Below, in pieces: positions 1-9,111 of a stretch of 64,000 nucleotides of DNA (position 1 is the first letter of the stretch; every line of letters begins with the position of its first letter). The stretch lies in contig JADJYU010000016.1 in assembly GCA_016719565.1 (NCBI GenBank), positions 1 to 64,000 on the forward strand. The letters run 5' to 3'. The stretch comes from Ignavibacteria bacterium (GTDB lineage: Bacteria > Bacteroidota > Ignavibacteria > Tepidaquicellales > Tepidaquicellaceae). The position numbers were made by a program, and so were the translations under genes. Under the pieces are notes generated by a model. The model ran no database searches. It worked only from the letters and a program-made list of their open reading frames with translations, and was not told the origin of the DNA.

Positions 1-1291
1 GCGTCGGTGACCTCGGAGCGGGTAGCAATTCCTGATTTATTCAGAGAGTCCAGAACCTGCGTTGCCCAGATCACGGGAATGTGCGCAGCTTCGCATATCC
101 ATAATATTTCCTCCTGTATCTCACTCATTCTTTCAAATCCGATCTCAACAGCAAGATCACCTCTTGCAATCATTACTCCGAAATATTTGTCTTTCATTCC
201 CTGAATCAATAATGACGGGAGATTATTAACCGCTTCAGTGGTCTCGATCTTGAGTATTATGCGGGCTGAGCTGTTGTATAATTTGATCTTTGCTGCAAAA
301 GTTCTGCATCTGCACGGTCACGTACAAAAGAATATCCGATCATATCAGAATAACTACAGATAAAAGGTAAGATTGAAATATCGTAAGAGGTAAGTGCTGG
401 AATGAAAAGTCTTGAATCGGGAAAATTGATACCTTTCTCTGATTTAAGTTTTGACTTCTTTGCAGAAATTCTAAGAATTTTTAAAACTGCAATTCCTTCA
501 CTGCATTTAGTTATGACTGATTCAATCAACCCGTCATCAAACAAAATCCTTTCACCCGGATTCAGATCATTAATTATTCCTTTCTCATCACATCCTATGA
601 CTTTTGAAAGCGGGTCAAAATCAGAATCCTGTTCGGCAAATAAAATTTCTTCACCTTCATTGACCGGTATAAATCCATGCTTTTTTCCTTTTCCTAATAT
701 AGAAGTTCTCAGCTTAGGGCCGGCAAGATCCATATATATTCTGCACGGAATGCCGGTTTCTTCGCTTGCCAGGTTGACGTTTTTTATCATTCTGATCCAG
801 GTTGATTCATCATCATGTGCGCAGTTGATACGGGCAACATTCATTCCCGATAGTAAGAGCTTTCTGACAAGGTTATAATTATCGGCAAAATCCGTATCGA
901 ATGTCACCATTAAAAAAGGTATACCGGATGTTTTTTTTGAACCAAATAATTCTCTCGATCTTTCCGAGATGATCTTCTTTCCGGTAATATAATCGAGATC
1001 GGAAAGTCCGGAATCAGGTATATCGTTTCCGAGTCTTCTGAGAATCATCTGAAGCTGCCGCATTACATGACCTTCTGAACTTGCAAGTGATGAAAGTCCC
1101 TGATTATGGAGTCTGTCCTGTAATGATCTCATATCTTCGTTCCTCAAAATCAGATAATGCATAAGATTTTCTGCACTCCTTCTGTTTGAAGGATTTAGGG
1201 ATGAGAGTATAACATCATTTTCTTTCACAAAAGAGTTCATTCTATTCAAAAGCTCTTTCAGATTTTTATCAATAAATTCAAGTTCGTGCAT
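1..1291 (-). CDS. pyk: pyruvate kinase-like protein, long form (partial, frameshifted as sequenced)
   Basis: Glycolytic enzyme that would convert phosphoenolpyruvate and ADP to pyruvate and ATP. The first frame (257-1291) has an unusual N-terminal extension of about 120 residues (leucine-rich, containing NLMHYLILRNEDMRSLQ), then a barrel start with SGMNVARINCAHDD and MDLAGPKLRTS, and a B-domain-like stretch. The frame closes at 257, but the next frame continues at once with LKIETTEAVNNL, MIARGDLAVEIG and ATQVLDSLNKSGIATRSE, all standard pyruvate kinase landmarks, up to the window edge. One T missing from the TTT run at 289-291 (an A on the coding strand) explains the break. The usual N-x-S-H of the first barrel strand reads NCAHD here, as expected of the divergent long form rather than the textbook enzyme. 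The C-terminal part lies outside the window. ATG start. Confidence 0.85.
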
Positions 1292-1337
1292 TTTTTAAAT
1301 TAGATTGCTACAAAGTTAATAAATTTAAAATAAATTC

Positions 1338-1360
1338 TTTGTTAATTAAAGATTAACAAA
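1338..1360. promoter_or_regulatory. Perfect 9-5-9 inverted repeat upstream of the pyruvate kinase gene
   Basis: TTTGTTAAT, a 5-base spacer, then ATTAACAAA. The arms are perfectly complementary and end 47 bases upstream of the pyruvate kinase start codon and about 110 bases before the divergent DUF932-type gene. Short arms, an AT-rich spacer and placement between divergent genes fit a dimeric repressor or activator operator. No T tract follows, so a terminator is less likely. The binding protein is unknown. Confidence 0.45.
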
Positions 1361-1470
1361 ATCGATGATAAGTTACGAATGACACATCCCGCCAAACTGA
1401 CATTATTTGTCTCTTTGATTATTTATATTTGATTAAAAGGAATTGAATCTAAAATCAAAATAAACAAATC

Positions 1471-2406
1471 ATGAACAGAAATACTAATATTGAGCCGTTA
1501 TTGTTTCCGGTGGAACTTAAGCCGGTTTACATTAAGGAAAGAAGTTACAATAAACTCAGCAATTTTTCAGCGGTTACAGGAAATGTGGACGGAATAGAAA
1601 AAATTTATTCAGTTGTAAGCGGGGGTTATACGCTTGTAATGAACAAAGAAGCTCTGGCATTTGGTAAAGATGTATTCCGGAAAATGTTTCCGAGATCAAG
1701 TGATGAAGATTTCAATGTTTTCAATGTCAAATATCCGTTATCAAAAATCATACTGTCAAATTGATATGATAAACAGGAATTATACTTTGAATATATGGGA
1801 AAAAGAAGTTTACGTTCCGTTTATCAGGATCACAAACAGTTACAATAAATCAAAGAAGCTCAGATTCGAACTTGGATTCTGCAGGAAGGTTTGTGATAAC
1901 GGTGTAATATTTGAAAGAGAATTTGTCAGGTTAAATTTTAGTCATTATAAGAATGAAATAGATAACAGCAGGAAGTTAAAAATAAAGGATCTGAATTATG
2001 ATAAATTAAAATCAGCTGAACAAAGTTTTATTAATTACATGAAGAAACTAGATAATATAAAAATTGAAGGTAAGTATTTTATTCCGGTGACAGCGGAAAT
2101 ATTAGGATTAAAATTTAGTAAAGAAAATATTTCAGAACGATACATTAAAATCATTGATAAACAAAAAGAAGAGTTCCTGAATATAATGGAAAGACTCAAA
2201 GCGAAATATACTGCAGAACTTGGTGAAACAGCATACAGTCTTTTAATACTGTCACAGCCTTAGCCAATGAAAAGGATTTTGTAAAAGATGTTAAGAATAA
2301 TGACTATCAGGTAAAAGCAGGGCAGTGGGTTAAGAAAATTGTCAGACTGAATGGTGAAAAACTGATCACGGGATATCTTGATGATTGTGTGAAAAATTTA
2401 AATTAA
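1471..2406 (+). CDS. DUF932-type plasmid/phage-like protein (two frameshifts as sequenced)
   Basis: Reads as one protein of about 311 residues once two homopolymer errors are repaired. The first frame runs 1471-1764 (SVVSGGYTLVMNKEALAFG), the second continues with SYCQIDMINRNYTLNIWEKE, VYVPFIRITNSYNKSKKLRF and GFCRKVCDNGVIFE, and the third gives TVTALANEKDFVKDVK up to the stop at 2404-2406. The junctions are one extra A in the A5 run at 1743-1747 and one missing T at 2241-2244. The pattern of a 'xPFIRxTNSY' strand followed by 'GFCRKxCxNGVIF' recalls the DUF932 family found on plasmids, phages and integrative elements, whose biochemical role is not established. It heads a block of poorly recognisable genes. 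The family assignment is from memory of motif shape, so moderate. Confidence 0.6.
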
Positions 2407-2481
2407 TTATTTATTAGTATCCCAAATACAAGTTTAATAAATATAAATTATTTTTTATATTGTATAAATAATTTTATAATT

Positions 2482-3011
2482 ATGAAGTACATTTATTTAT
2501 TAATCTTTTTATTAAAAGCTTTTTCATTATTCAGTCAGGAAAACAACGACAGCTTTTACAAAGTTGCTATTAATACAGGTGAAAGGCCTGAATGTATTGC
2601 CTGCGCGTCTTTATACAATAATACTCTTAATAATTTTCTAAGAATTGATGCAACCGGCGCGACGGATGTAGTGATCAAAATAATTAATTCAAATACGCAC
2701 GAATGCATCCGCACCGTATTCATCAGCAGCGGCAGTGTTTATGAGATAAAAACATACCGGAAGGGATCTACTATTTAAAAATTGCTTACGGATATGAATG
2801 GAGTAAAAAAGTTGAAGGAAGTTATTGTCATTCAAAGTTCATGAGAGATGTAATTTATCAGGAAGGAAATGACCATCTGGATTACTATAAAATTGATTTA
2901 CAAAACGGATATCAGCTGCCAAGTTATGAATTAGTTTTAAAAGTAATTTCAAGTAACAGGAATAATGAATTTGACGCTGATAATATAAGTGAGGAGGAGT
3001 TTTACAGGTAA
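2482..3011 (+). CDS. Secreted hypothetical protein (frameshifted as sequenced)
   Basis: About 176 residues after repair. A hydrophobic N-terminus (MKYIYLLIFLLKAFSLFSQ) is a good Sec signal peptide ending at FSQ. The mature part contains ECIACASLYNN, then a strand-rich region with VVIKIINSNTHECIRTV. The first frame closes at 2778, while the next frame continues with IPEGIYYLKIAYGYEW and ends at 3009-3011. One missing A in the A5 run at 2748-2752 joins them. The central region looks like a small beta-sandwich of the kind used as surface add-on domains, with PEGIYYLKI resembling the last strands of such folds. No function is recognised. It lies 75 bases after the DUF932-type gene on the same strand. 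Confidence 0.55.
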
Positions 3012-3112
3012 GTATTTTTTGAGCGTTAATTTAATTTCTGATTCAATGTTAAGAAATTTTAATTATCATGCTTCAAATTGTTAAAACTTATAAATTCTAA
3101 AAATAATCCATA

Positions 3113-3909
3113 ATGAAAAAGCAAAATAAAATTCAGGAAGCTTTTATTTATCCGGATTTTGGAACTTTTTATTCTGAAACATTTGGAAGTGAAACTGTTT
3201 ACAATTCGTATTCGCATAGATTGCACAATATTGCAAAGGTAGATGATTCTCTTTTTTCATCAATCTCCATAGTTGATTTCGAAGGACAAAAATTTCTGAT
3301 GTCACTTGACTTCGGGTTAAAGTTATATGAGCAGTTAATAAAAAAATTGGATGATAAAGAATTAAAGAAAAGAATTAAAAAAGAATTATCGGATAAAAAT
3401 AATTCACCGGCTTATGTTAATTTTATTGACAAACCGATAGAGCTGATACTTGAAGCTAAGTCAGGCAAGCCTGAATTTAATCAGAATGAAAGTTACATAC
3501 CGTTTGTTGCTTTATCCTTTTCATCCATTTCATCCATAAAAGATTCAATTGAGAATGAGTGTTTAAAAACAATTATCCCGCCTCAAATAACTCATGTATT
3601 AATGACAAATAATACTCCGATAGCTTTTGCAGTTCAGCGCGGAAAGCAGAAAAAAATGATCCTAACATTATCAATGTTTATGTATGTTATCCCGATATGC
3701 CGGGATTCTGTGACCATGATCCTGTATATACTTTTAAAAATTTGAAAGAAGCAAAAAATTCATTTGCATGGAAATTACTTGGAGGGATGGATTACGCTAT
3801 TCCGGTTAATGATCTTGGAAGTGAAAATTATGCATATGCAGAGCTGATGTGGCAGGATAATGAAGATAAATTAAGAGCGGGTTTTGGAAGTAAGGGTATT
3901 AAAGTTTAA
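3113..3909 (+). CDS. Hypothetical protein of unknown family (frameshifted as sequenced)
   Basis: About 265 residues after joining 3113-3660 to the frame that ends at 3909. The first frame stays open to 3745 but loses sense after GKQKK. The other frame continues with NDPNIINVYVCYPDMPGF, HDPVYTFKNLKEAKNSFAW and ENYAYAELMWQDNEDKLRAGF. One A missing from the A7 run at 3650-3656 accounts for it. There is no signal peptide or membrane segment. The N-terminal half has a charged helix (LIKKLDDKELKKRIKKEL) between strand-like stretches, and the C-terminal half has a cysteine pair (VCYPDMPGFCDHD). I do not recognise a family. It follows the secreted protein by about 100 bases and probably belongs to the same accessory block. 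Confidence 0.5.
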
Positions 3910-3994
3910 TACTTCTCACGGCACAAATCAGCTTAAGAATTATTATAAATGTTTAGCTACTTATTAGTAATTTTGTGTCGGAAAAAGTATAGGT

Positions 3995-4260
3995 GTGATT
4001 ATATATGTTATGAAAAGACTTAGAACACTATTCTTTTTTAAAAGCCGGATACGCTTCCAGTATCCTGTAATATATTCTAAGACTCTTAAAAAGCTGAACA
4101 TCCTGACGAAGAAATCAACGCTGAAGAATTTTATGAAAATGAATATCCTTGTGATAAAAGAAACCAGTTTCATCAGGAATGAAAAGGATTTGATAAACCT
4201 AAGGTATTTCCTGTAATACCATTTGAAACCAAAGAAGCTGACGGAGCTACTTTTGCTTAA
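3995..4260 (+). pseudogene. Degenerate or misread small coding region
   Basis: A GTG-initiated frame (VMKRLRTLFFFKSRIRFQY...SKTLKK) passes, by adding one A to the A5 run at 4088-4092, into a frame with strongly protein-like composition (AEHPDEEINAEEFYENEYP, CDKRNQFHQE). That frame hits TGA at 4180-4182 but stays open beyond it (KGFDKPKVFPVIPFETKEAD) to a TAA at 4258-4260. The acidic, well-balanced composition on both sides of the TGA suggests one gene damaged by mutation or by read errors. The 100-codon frame on the opposite strand here is strongly hydrophobic and biased and is probably a shadow. Product unknown. Confidence 0.3.
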
Positions 4261-4471
4261 TTCCATAGTTTTTCGTTAAGTTGATAAATGATTTTTGAGA
4301 ATCAGGAGAAACCCTGAGTAATTAATTTATCATAATTCGTTAAAAGTTCAAGTCAGAGATTAGGTGTTTTTAAAATTCAGTTTAATTAAATTTGTAAAAA
4401 GATTTTATCAGTAAATATTTAAAATATAATTATCAGAGAATAATTTTTATATTTTAAATCATAAATTCATT

Positions 4472-5704
4472 TTGAAAAAAATAATCCTAATTTTAATTTC
4501 CTTCTTTCCAGGCATACTATTCTCCCAATGGATCACACAGTCAAGCGGAACCAGTGAGAATCTCAGGACTGTCTTTTTTGTAAATTCGCAGACTGGATTT
4601 GCAGCAGGGGAGAACGGTAAAATGCTCAGAACTTCCAGCGGCGGAATTAACTGGAGTAATGTCAGTACAGGCATTAATCAGAATATAAATTCAATCTATT
4701 TTTTTAATGCTGACTCGGGAGTTGTGTGCGCTGGTGGAGGCGTGATAGTTTGTAGGGAAGATTCTGGAGCAAGCTGGAACACTGCAGCGATCGGCGTGAC
4801 GGATAATCTCCGGGCTGTTTCATTTGTTAACTCACGGGGCGTTTGTTCGGGATCGGGAGGAACGCTTTTATATTCGACAAATTCGGGACGTGATTGGACT
4901 GTTGCAGAGAACGGTTTTCTGGTTACTTACTATGGCGCAGATATGTATTCGGAAACAACCGCCTACACTGTTGGCGTGAATACGATCTTTCAGCCATTCG
5001 TTGCAAAGTCAACAGACGGCGGAATGAACTGGAGCTTTTCCAATTTTTATCTTAACGGCAACGAAGGCAATTTATCCGATATTGAATTTATAACTGAAAG
5101 CACCGGATTCGCAAGTTCAAGAGTATTTGACGGGCAGGGCGGAATTTCAAAGACAACAGACGGAGGAGAGAACTGGACGACACAGCTATTTCCGCAGCAG
5201 CTGCACAGCATTGATTTTGCAGGATCAAATACCGGATTCTGTGCGGGAGAAAACGGATTGATCTTAAAGACGACTGACGCCGGATTGACCTGGGCAAATC
5301 AAAACGGCGGCGCTTCAACATTAAGGAGTGTATTTTTAACAGATAGTATAACAGGTTATGCAGCCGGTGACAATGGGACAATATTAAAGACAACAAACGG
5401 AGGTCTTTCAGCTATTGGTAATCCGGAGGAAATTGTTCCGGTGAAATTTTCATTATACCAGAATTATCCAAATCCTTTTAATCCGGTTACAAAAATTGAA
5501 TTCTATCTGGCAGGGGCTGAATACATTTCTTTGGATGTTTATAATTCAGCAGGTAAAAAAGTCGCTGAACTGGTGAACGGTAAAATGAATTCCGGATATC
5601 ACAGCGTTACTTTTGACGGGAGTGATTTATCGAGCGGGATTTATTTTTACAGACTTACTTCGGAGCGGTTTAGTCAAAACAGAAAGATGATTTTATTAAG
5701 GTGA
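4472..5704 (+). CDS. YCF48/BNR-repeat secreted protein with type IX sorting domain
   Basis: 410 residues, TTG start. N-terminal signal peptide (MKKIILILISFFPGILFSQ), then about seven repeats of the form 'SxTGFAAGENGxxLxTxDGGxNW', a beta-propeller like that of the photosystem II assembly factor YCF48/HCF136 and BNR/sialidase-type repeats. Residues about 325-410 are a type A T9SS sorting domain: YQNYPNPFNPVTKIEF, then LDVYNSAGKKVAEL, a LSSGIYFYRL strand and a basic end (KMILLR). The protein is expected to cross the outer membrane by the type IX system and lose or anchor through this domain. No enzymatic motif is visible, so an adhesive or scaffold role is likely. An A/T-rich leader without Shine-Dalgarno precedes it. 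Confidence 0.85.
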   Translation: MKKIILILISFFPGILFSQWITQSSGTSENLRTVFFVNSQTGFAAGENGKMLRTSSGGINWSNVSTGINQNINSIYFFNADSGVVCAGGGVIVCREDSGASWNTAAIGVTDNLRAVSFVNSRGVCSGSGGTLLYSTNSGRDWTVAENGFLVTYYGADMYSETTAYTVGVNTIFQPFVAKSTDGGMNWSFSNFYLNGNEGNLSDIEFITESTGFASSRVFDGQGGISKTTDGGENWTTQLFPQQLHSIDFAGSNTGFCAGENGLILKTTDAGLTWANQNGGASTLRSVFLTDSITGYAAGDNGTILKTTNGGLSAIGNPEEIVPVKFSLYQNYPNPFNPVTKIEFYLAGAEYISLDVYNSAGKKVAELVNGKMNSGYHSVTFDGSDLSSGIYFYRLTSERFSQNRKMILLR

Positions 5705-6101
5705 ATTATACTGTTTAAATTAGGTTTATAAAGCTTTCCATAATACTTTTAAGCAACATATAGAATAGTATTGATTCAAAAGCAAAGAACAATTATTCTT
5801 TTGCGGAAATAATAAGTTAAGCTTTTGCCAGCAAAAAGACTCTTCTTTTAAGCCGTGAAAAAGAAGATAATTTTACGGATGAATCCAGATTTACTATCAG
5901 AAGCATTTTATAATTTCCCAGCCGTCCTCTAAAAAGTAGTTTGAACTTTAAGATCATAATGCCTATATTAACCATTCAATTTTACAAATATCCAAATATA
6001 TATTATATCGTTCTTTAATATATTCAATGAGATTAAGTTAGATTTTGAGCTGACCTAACAGCTCTAAGAGTGTGCTACACAAACTCATTCATAAACTAAA
6101 T
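5705..6101. other. Intergenic region, no gene seen
   Basis: AT-rich stretch between the propeller protein and rlpA. No open frame with coding character, no tRNA and no convincing terminator stem followed by T. It probably carries the rlpA promoter near its right end, but no box is distinct enough to place. Confidence 0.5.
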
Positions 6102-6106
6102 AGGAG
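6102..6106 (+). promoter_or_regulatory. Shine-Dalgarno AGGAG that sets the rlpA start
   Basis: AGGAG sits 7 bases before the TTG at 6114-6116. In a genome where most starts lack such a site, this favours 6114 over the in-frame upstream GTG at 6072. Confidence 0.6.
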
Positions 6107-6113
6107 ATACACA

Positions 6114-7040
6114 TTGAATGTTAAAATTGCTGCGAAATTAATATTCGCATTAGTTTTAATTAACTTAATCAGTTGGACGCATGATTCTGATATCATTGCA
6201 AAGACAAGAGACATTGACCCCGGCTTTATCCAGGAAGGTGAGGCTTCGTGGTACGGCCCAGGATTTCAGGGAAGAAAGACCGCTAATGGAGAGCGGTTTG
6301 ACACTCATGAAATGACGGCAGCTCACAAAACCTTACCCTTTAACACATTAGTGAAAGTAGTAAATCTTTCAAATGATATGTCTGTCGTTGTGAGAATCAA
6401 TGACAGGGGACCCTTTATCAGAGGCAGAATAATTGACCTCTCTAAAGCGGCAAAAATGGAAATAGGCATGGACGGACTCGCACCGGTCAGGATTGAAATC
6501 TTCAATCCCGAAGAAGAAGAGGAGACCGAAAGTGAACTTAACAATTCACAAGTCAATCTCTTTGAAGATGAATTCCCCGTTAACTCGAAAATATTCGTAC
6601 AGTTTCCGGAAAATTCAGGACAAAGCTCAGATTATACTTTAACCAGGAACGAATTAAACTTAATGTTCAATTCTTCCAAATTAAAAATAAAAGTATTAAC
6701 ATCTGATGTCGAATTTGTCGATACAAAGATCTATCAGGAAGTAGCAGACAACAGCGCCTATAATTACCTTGATGTAACTAAAAAGATCAGGTTCATCAAA
6801 GGTTTTACAATACAGGTTGCAAGGTTAGTCGACGCTGCAAGTGCAGACCAATTGGTTTCAAAACTTGAATCAGAAAATTTCAACACTATCTTTCTTGAAG
6901 AAGTAGTAGGAAAAGAAAATACATATTTTAAAGTGTATGTCGGAAACTACGAAACTATGGAAAGCACAAACGAAGATATTAAAAAGTTATTCGCTATCGA
7001 TGAAGATCTAAAGATGAAGATACTTAAGATAGGTTCATAA
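6114..7040 (+). CDS. rlpA: RlpA-like septal ring lytic transglycosylase with SPOR domain
   Basis: About 308 residues from the TTG chosen by its Shine-Dalgarno; an in-frame GTG at 6072 would add 14 residues. A membrane or signal segment (AAKLIFALVLINLISW) is followed by the double-psi beta-barrel domain: EGEASWYGPGFQGRKTANGE, MTAAHKTLPFNT, and the catalytic-type NDRGPFIRGRIIDLS. After an acidic linker (EEEEETESE), the last 75 residues form a SPOR domain (FTIQVARLVDAASADQLVSK ... YFKVYVGNYET) that binds denuded septal peptidoglycan. RlpA proteins cleave naked glycan strands during daughter-cell separation; here activity is inferred from the conserved barrel. It ends at a shared terminator facing yajQ. 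Confidence 0.9.
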   Translation: MNVKIAAKLIFALVLINLISWTHDSDIIAKTRDIDPGFIQEGEASWYGPGFQGRKTANGERFDTHEMTAAHKTLPFNTLVKVVNLSNDMSVVVRINDRGPFIRGRIIDLSKAAKMEIGMDGLAPVRIEIFNPEEEEETESELNNSQVNLFEDEFPVNSKIFVQFPENSGQSSDYTLTRNELNLMFNSSKLKIKVLTSDVEFVDTKIYQEVADNSAYNYLDVTKKIRFIKGFTIQVARLVDAASADQLVSKLESENFNTIFLEEVVGKENTYFKVYVGNYETMESTNEDIKKLFAIDEDLKMKILKIGS

Positions 7041-7046
7041 AAAGTT

Positions 7047-7082
7047 AAAGCCGCAGGAATCATTTTCCCGCGGCTTTTTTTT
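7047..7082. terminator. Bidirectional terminator between rlpA and yajQ
   Basis: AAAGCCGC at 7047-7054 pairs with GCGGCTTT at 7070-7077, followed by a T run, and is preceded by A-rich sequence on the other strand. The genes on each side converge, so one hairpin can serve both. Confidence 0.85.
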
Positions 7083-7578
7083 ATCTGTAATTTGTAAACT
7101 GAAGAGCGAATTCGAGTTCTTTTGCCTTGAGTAAATTCATAACCGCCTGAAGATCATCCTTATCTTTTCCCGTTACTCTGACCTGCTCATCCTGAATGGT
7201 CGCCTGAACTTTTAACTTACTTTCCTTTATCAGTTTCACAATGTATTTCGCATCTTCTTTTTCAATGCCCTGCTGCAGCTTGATCTCCTGCCTCACTGTA
7301 TTGCTTGCAGCCGGTTCCACTTTCCCGTATTTCAGCGCTTTAATAGAGATACCGCGCTTGATCATTTTATTCTGAAGAATGTCTATCACCGATTTCATTT
7401 TATATTCATCATCGGAGATCACGTTAAGCGCTTTGTCTTTTTTGTTGAAAGTGATCTCGCTTTTGCTCGCTTTAAAATCATACCTCTGTAAAATTTCTTT
7501 TAACGCCTGATTGATAGCGTTGTCAAGTTCCTGAAGATCTACTTCCGATACTATATCAAATGAAAACTGATTTGCCAT
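7081..7578 (-). CDS. yajQ: YajQ family nucleotide-binding protein (UPF0234)
   Basis: 165 residues, the usual family length. N-terminus FSFDIVSEVDLQELDNAINQ, then ILQRYDFKASKSEITF and VQATIQDEQVRVTGKDKDDL are near-diagnostic YajQ motifs; the end is LEFALQFTNYR. The family has two ferredoxin-like halves and binds nucleotides; in Xanthomonas and Pseudomonas a member binds cyclic di-GMP and acts with a transcription factor. Whether this one does so is not visible from sequence. Single-gene unit on the minus strand, ATG start, ending in the terminator shared with rlpA. Confidence 0.93.
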   Translation of the reverse strand: MANQFSFDIVSEVDLQELDNAINQALKEILQRYDFKASKSEITFNKKDKALNVISDDEYKMKSVIDILQNKMIKRGISIKALKYGKVEPAASNTVRQEIKLQQGIEKEDAKYIVKLIKESKLKVQATIQDEQVRVTGKDKDDLQAVMNLLKAKELEFALQFTNYR

Positions 7579-8036
7579 GATTTTTTATTTTTTATGAAAT
7601 TAATAAAATACTTTTCTAAATTGAATTGATAAAAAATAAAATATATACTCGCTTTTCTTATTCGTTTGATTTCAAAAAGAAAGATAAGCTGCTCTTTACT
7701 TTCTTACTTTGAGAGAACCACTACAGGAGCAGACTGTCAGAAACAAACTCTTTATGCCTACCTCTAAGACTCGAAGGCACAACGAATACAGTTTTTAAAA
7801 ATTTTAACTTTGAGTCTTCGAGCCTTGGAGGTAATTACAATATTTTGGGATGTTGTACTAATTGGATCGTTCTTTCAATTCTAATACACTCCCGCGAATC
7901 TGATACTGAAGTCATTAGATAAAATGATGGAGAATATAATATATCCACTCAAAATTTGAAAGCTAGATTAAAAATTCTGACTGAAAAATATATTATGTTT
8001 AAAAATTAATTTCATTACTTTATTAAAACATCAGTT
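7579..8036. other. Intergenic region with an imperfect inverted repeat
   Basis: No gene found. The main structure is an inverted pair, ACCTCTAAGACTCG at 7760-7773 and CGAGCCTTGGAGGT at 7819-7832. The two differences from perfect complementarity still allow G-U pairs in RNA, so a folded transcript with a 45-base apical region is possible. The region must hold the yajQ promoter and that of the next gene; no clear boxes seen. Confidence 0.4.
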
Positions 8037-9065
8037 ATGATTAAAATATTAAGATTAATTTTTCTGTGCGTAATTGTGTATCTGTCTGCAGGAGCGGGGA
8101 TACAGCAATTTGGGAATATAGCACGGCTTACTGATATACTTATTATTGCAAATGACAATGAGACTTCATCTGACAGGATAAAAACCGATCTGCAGCAGTC
8201 CAATTATAATATTGATATAATATCGCCTGATCTTGTAACTCCTGACATATTGAATGATCACAGACTTATCATATTATCCACCGGTTCGAATTTATTTCCA
8301 TGCGGTAATAATTATATGCGATTTATACTGCAGAATTATATTAAGGCGGGCGGGAAGGTAGTGGTCGAAGGCGGTCAAACCGGATATGTTGCTGATATAC
8401 TGCCGGAGTATCCGTCGTTTAAAAGCAAGGTCCTGAAAATTGACAGCTGGCATGGTGATAACGGCGGTGAATTGAGAATAACCGATGATAATGTAAATTC
8501 ATCACTGGCGCTGTTCCCGAATATTCTGAATCATAATATGGAAATTGATTATTCCGGTCCCGCTGATATGGACATCTGCCTAAAGAGTGAGTTTGCTGTA
8601 TTGTTTTATAAATTTGTTCTGCATCCTGACAAAGGAGGCGTAATAGTCTTTCCAAATATGGAATTGCCGCAGGTTATAAATTTATTTTTTTCCTATTCAA
8701 ACATAAGAAACAAAAGCGATGCTAAGAATCTTATTACTAATATTGTATATAACCTGATAGGTCTTCCGGTAGGAATTTCGCAGAACGGCGAAGAGATTCC
8801 GTCTGAGTTCAGACTTCGTCAGAATTTTCCAAATCCTTTTAATCCTTCCACAGAAATTAATTTCGATCTGCGTGAAAGAGGTGATGTAAGCATAATCATC
8901 AGGAACGTCCTCGGACAAAATGTTTATTCGGAATTTCACAAAGATATGGATGCAGGTTTTTATTCTTTTCAGTGGAAACCACAGGATCTTTCTTCAGGAA
9001 TGTATTTTCTTACTCTTGATCAAAACGGAACTGCAGACGTGATCAGAATGCATTTCGTAAAGTAA
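8037..9065 (+). CDS. Secreted protein with type IX sorting domain
   Basis: 342 residues. N-terminal signal segment (LRLIFLCVIVYLSAGAG). Residues about 30-240 look like an alpha/beta Rossmann-type domain: TDILIIANDNE at the first strand, then HRLIILSTGSN, YIKAGGKVVVEGGQTG and GGVIVFPNMELPQVINLFF. This layout recalls class I glutamine amidotransferase-like or ThuA-like folds, without the catalytic Cys-His pair being obvious. Residues about 270-342 are the sorting domain (RQNFPNPFNPSTEINFDL ... LSSGMYFLTL). A surface or extracellular role after T9SS export is inferred; the substrate is unknown. Confidence 0.75.
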   Translation: MIKILRLIFLCVIVYLSAGAGIQQFGNIARLTDILIIANDNETSSDRIKTDLQQSNYNIDIISPDLVTPDILNDHRLIILSTGSNLFPCGNNYMRFILQNYIKAGGKVVVEGGQTGYVADILPEYPSFKSKVLKIDSWHGDNGGELRITDDNVNSSLALFPNILNHNMEIDYSGPADMDICLKSEFAVLFYKFVLHPDKGGVIVFPNMELPQVINLFFSYSNIRNKSDAKNLITNIVYNLIGLPVGISQNGEEIPSEFRLRQNFPNPFNPSTEINFDLRERGDVSIIIRNVLGQNVYSEFHKDMDAGFYSFQWKPQDLSSGMYFLTLDQNGTADVIRMHFVK

Positions 9066-9111
9066 CTTCAATTTTCATTTCATTTCAGAATTCATATTAT
9101 TAATTTAACGC

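Noticed and set aside
402..878. 158-codon plus-strand frame
   Set aside because: Antisense to the pyruvate kinase gene, whose motifs are clear.
3964..4266. 100-codon minus-strand hydrophobic frame
   Set aside because: Phe/Ile/Ser bias typical of the reverse of an AT-rich, Lys/Glu-rich coding strand; the plus strand has protein-like composition.
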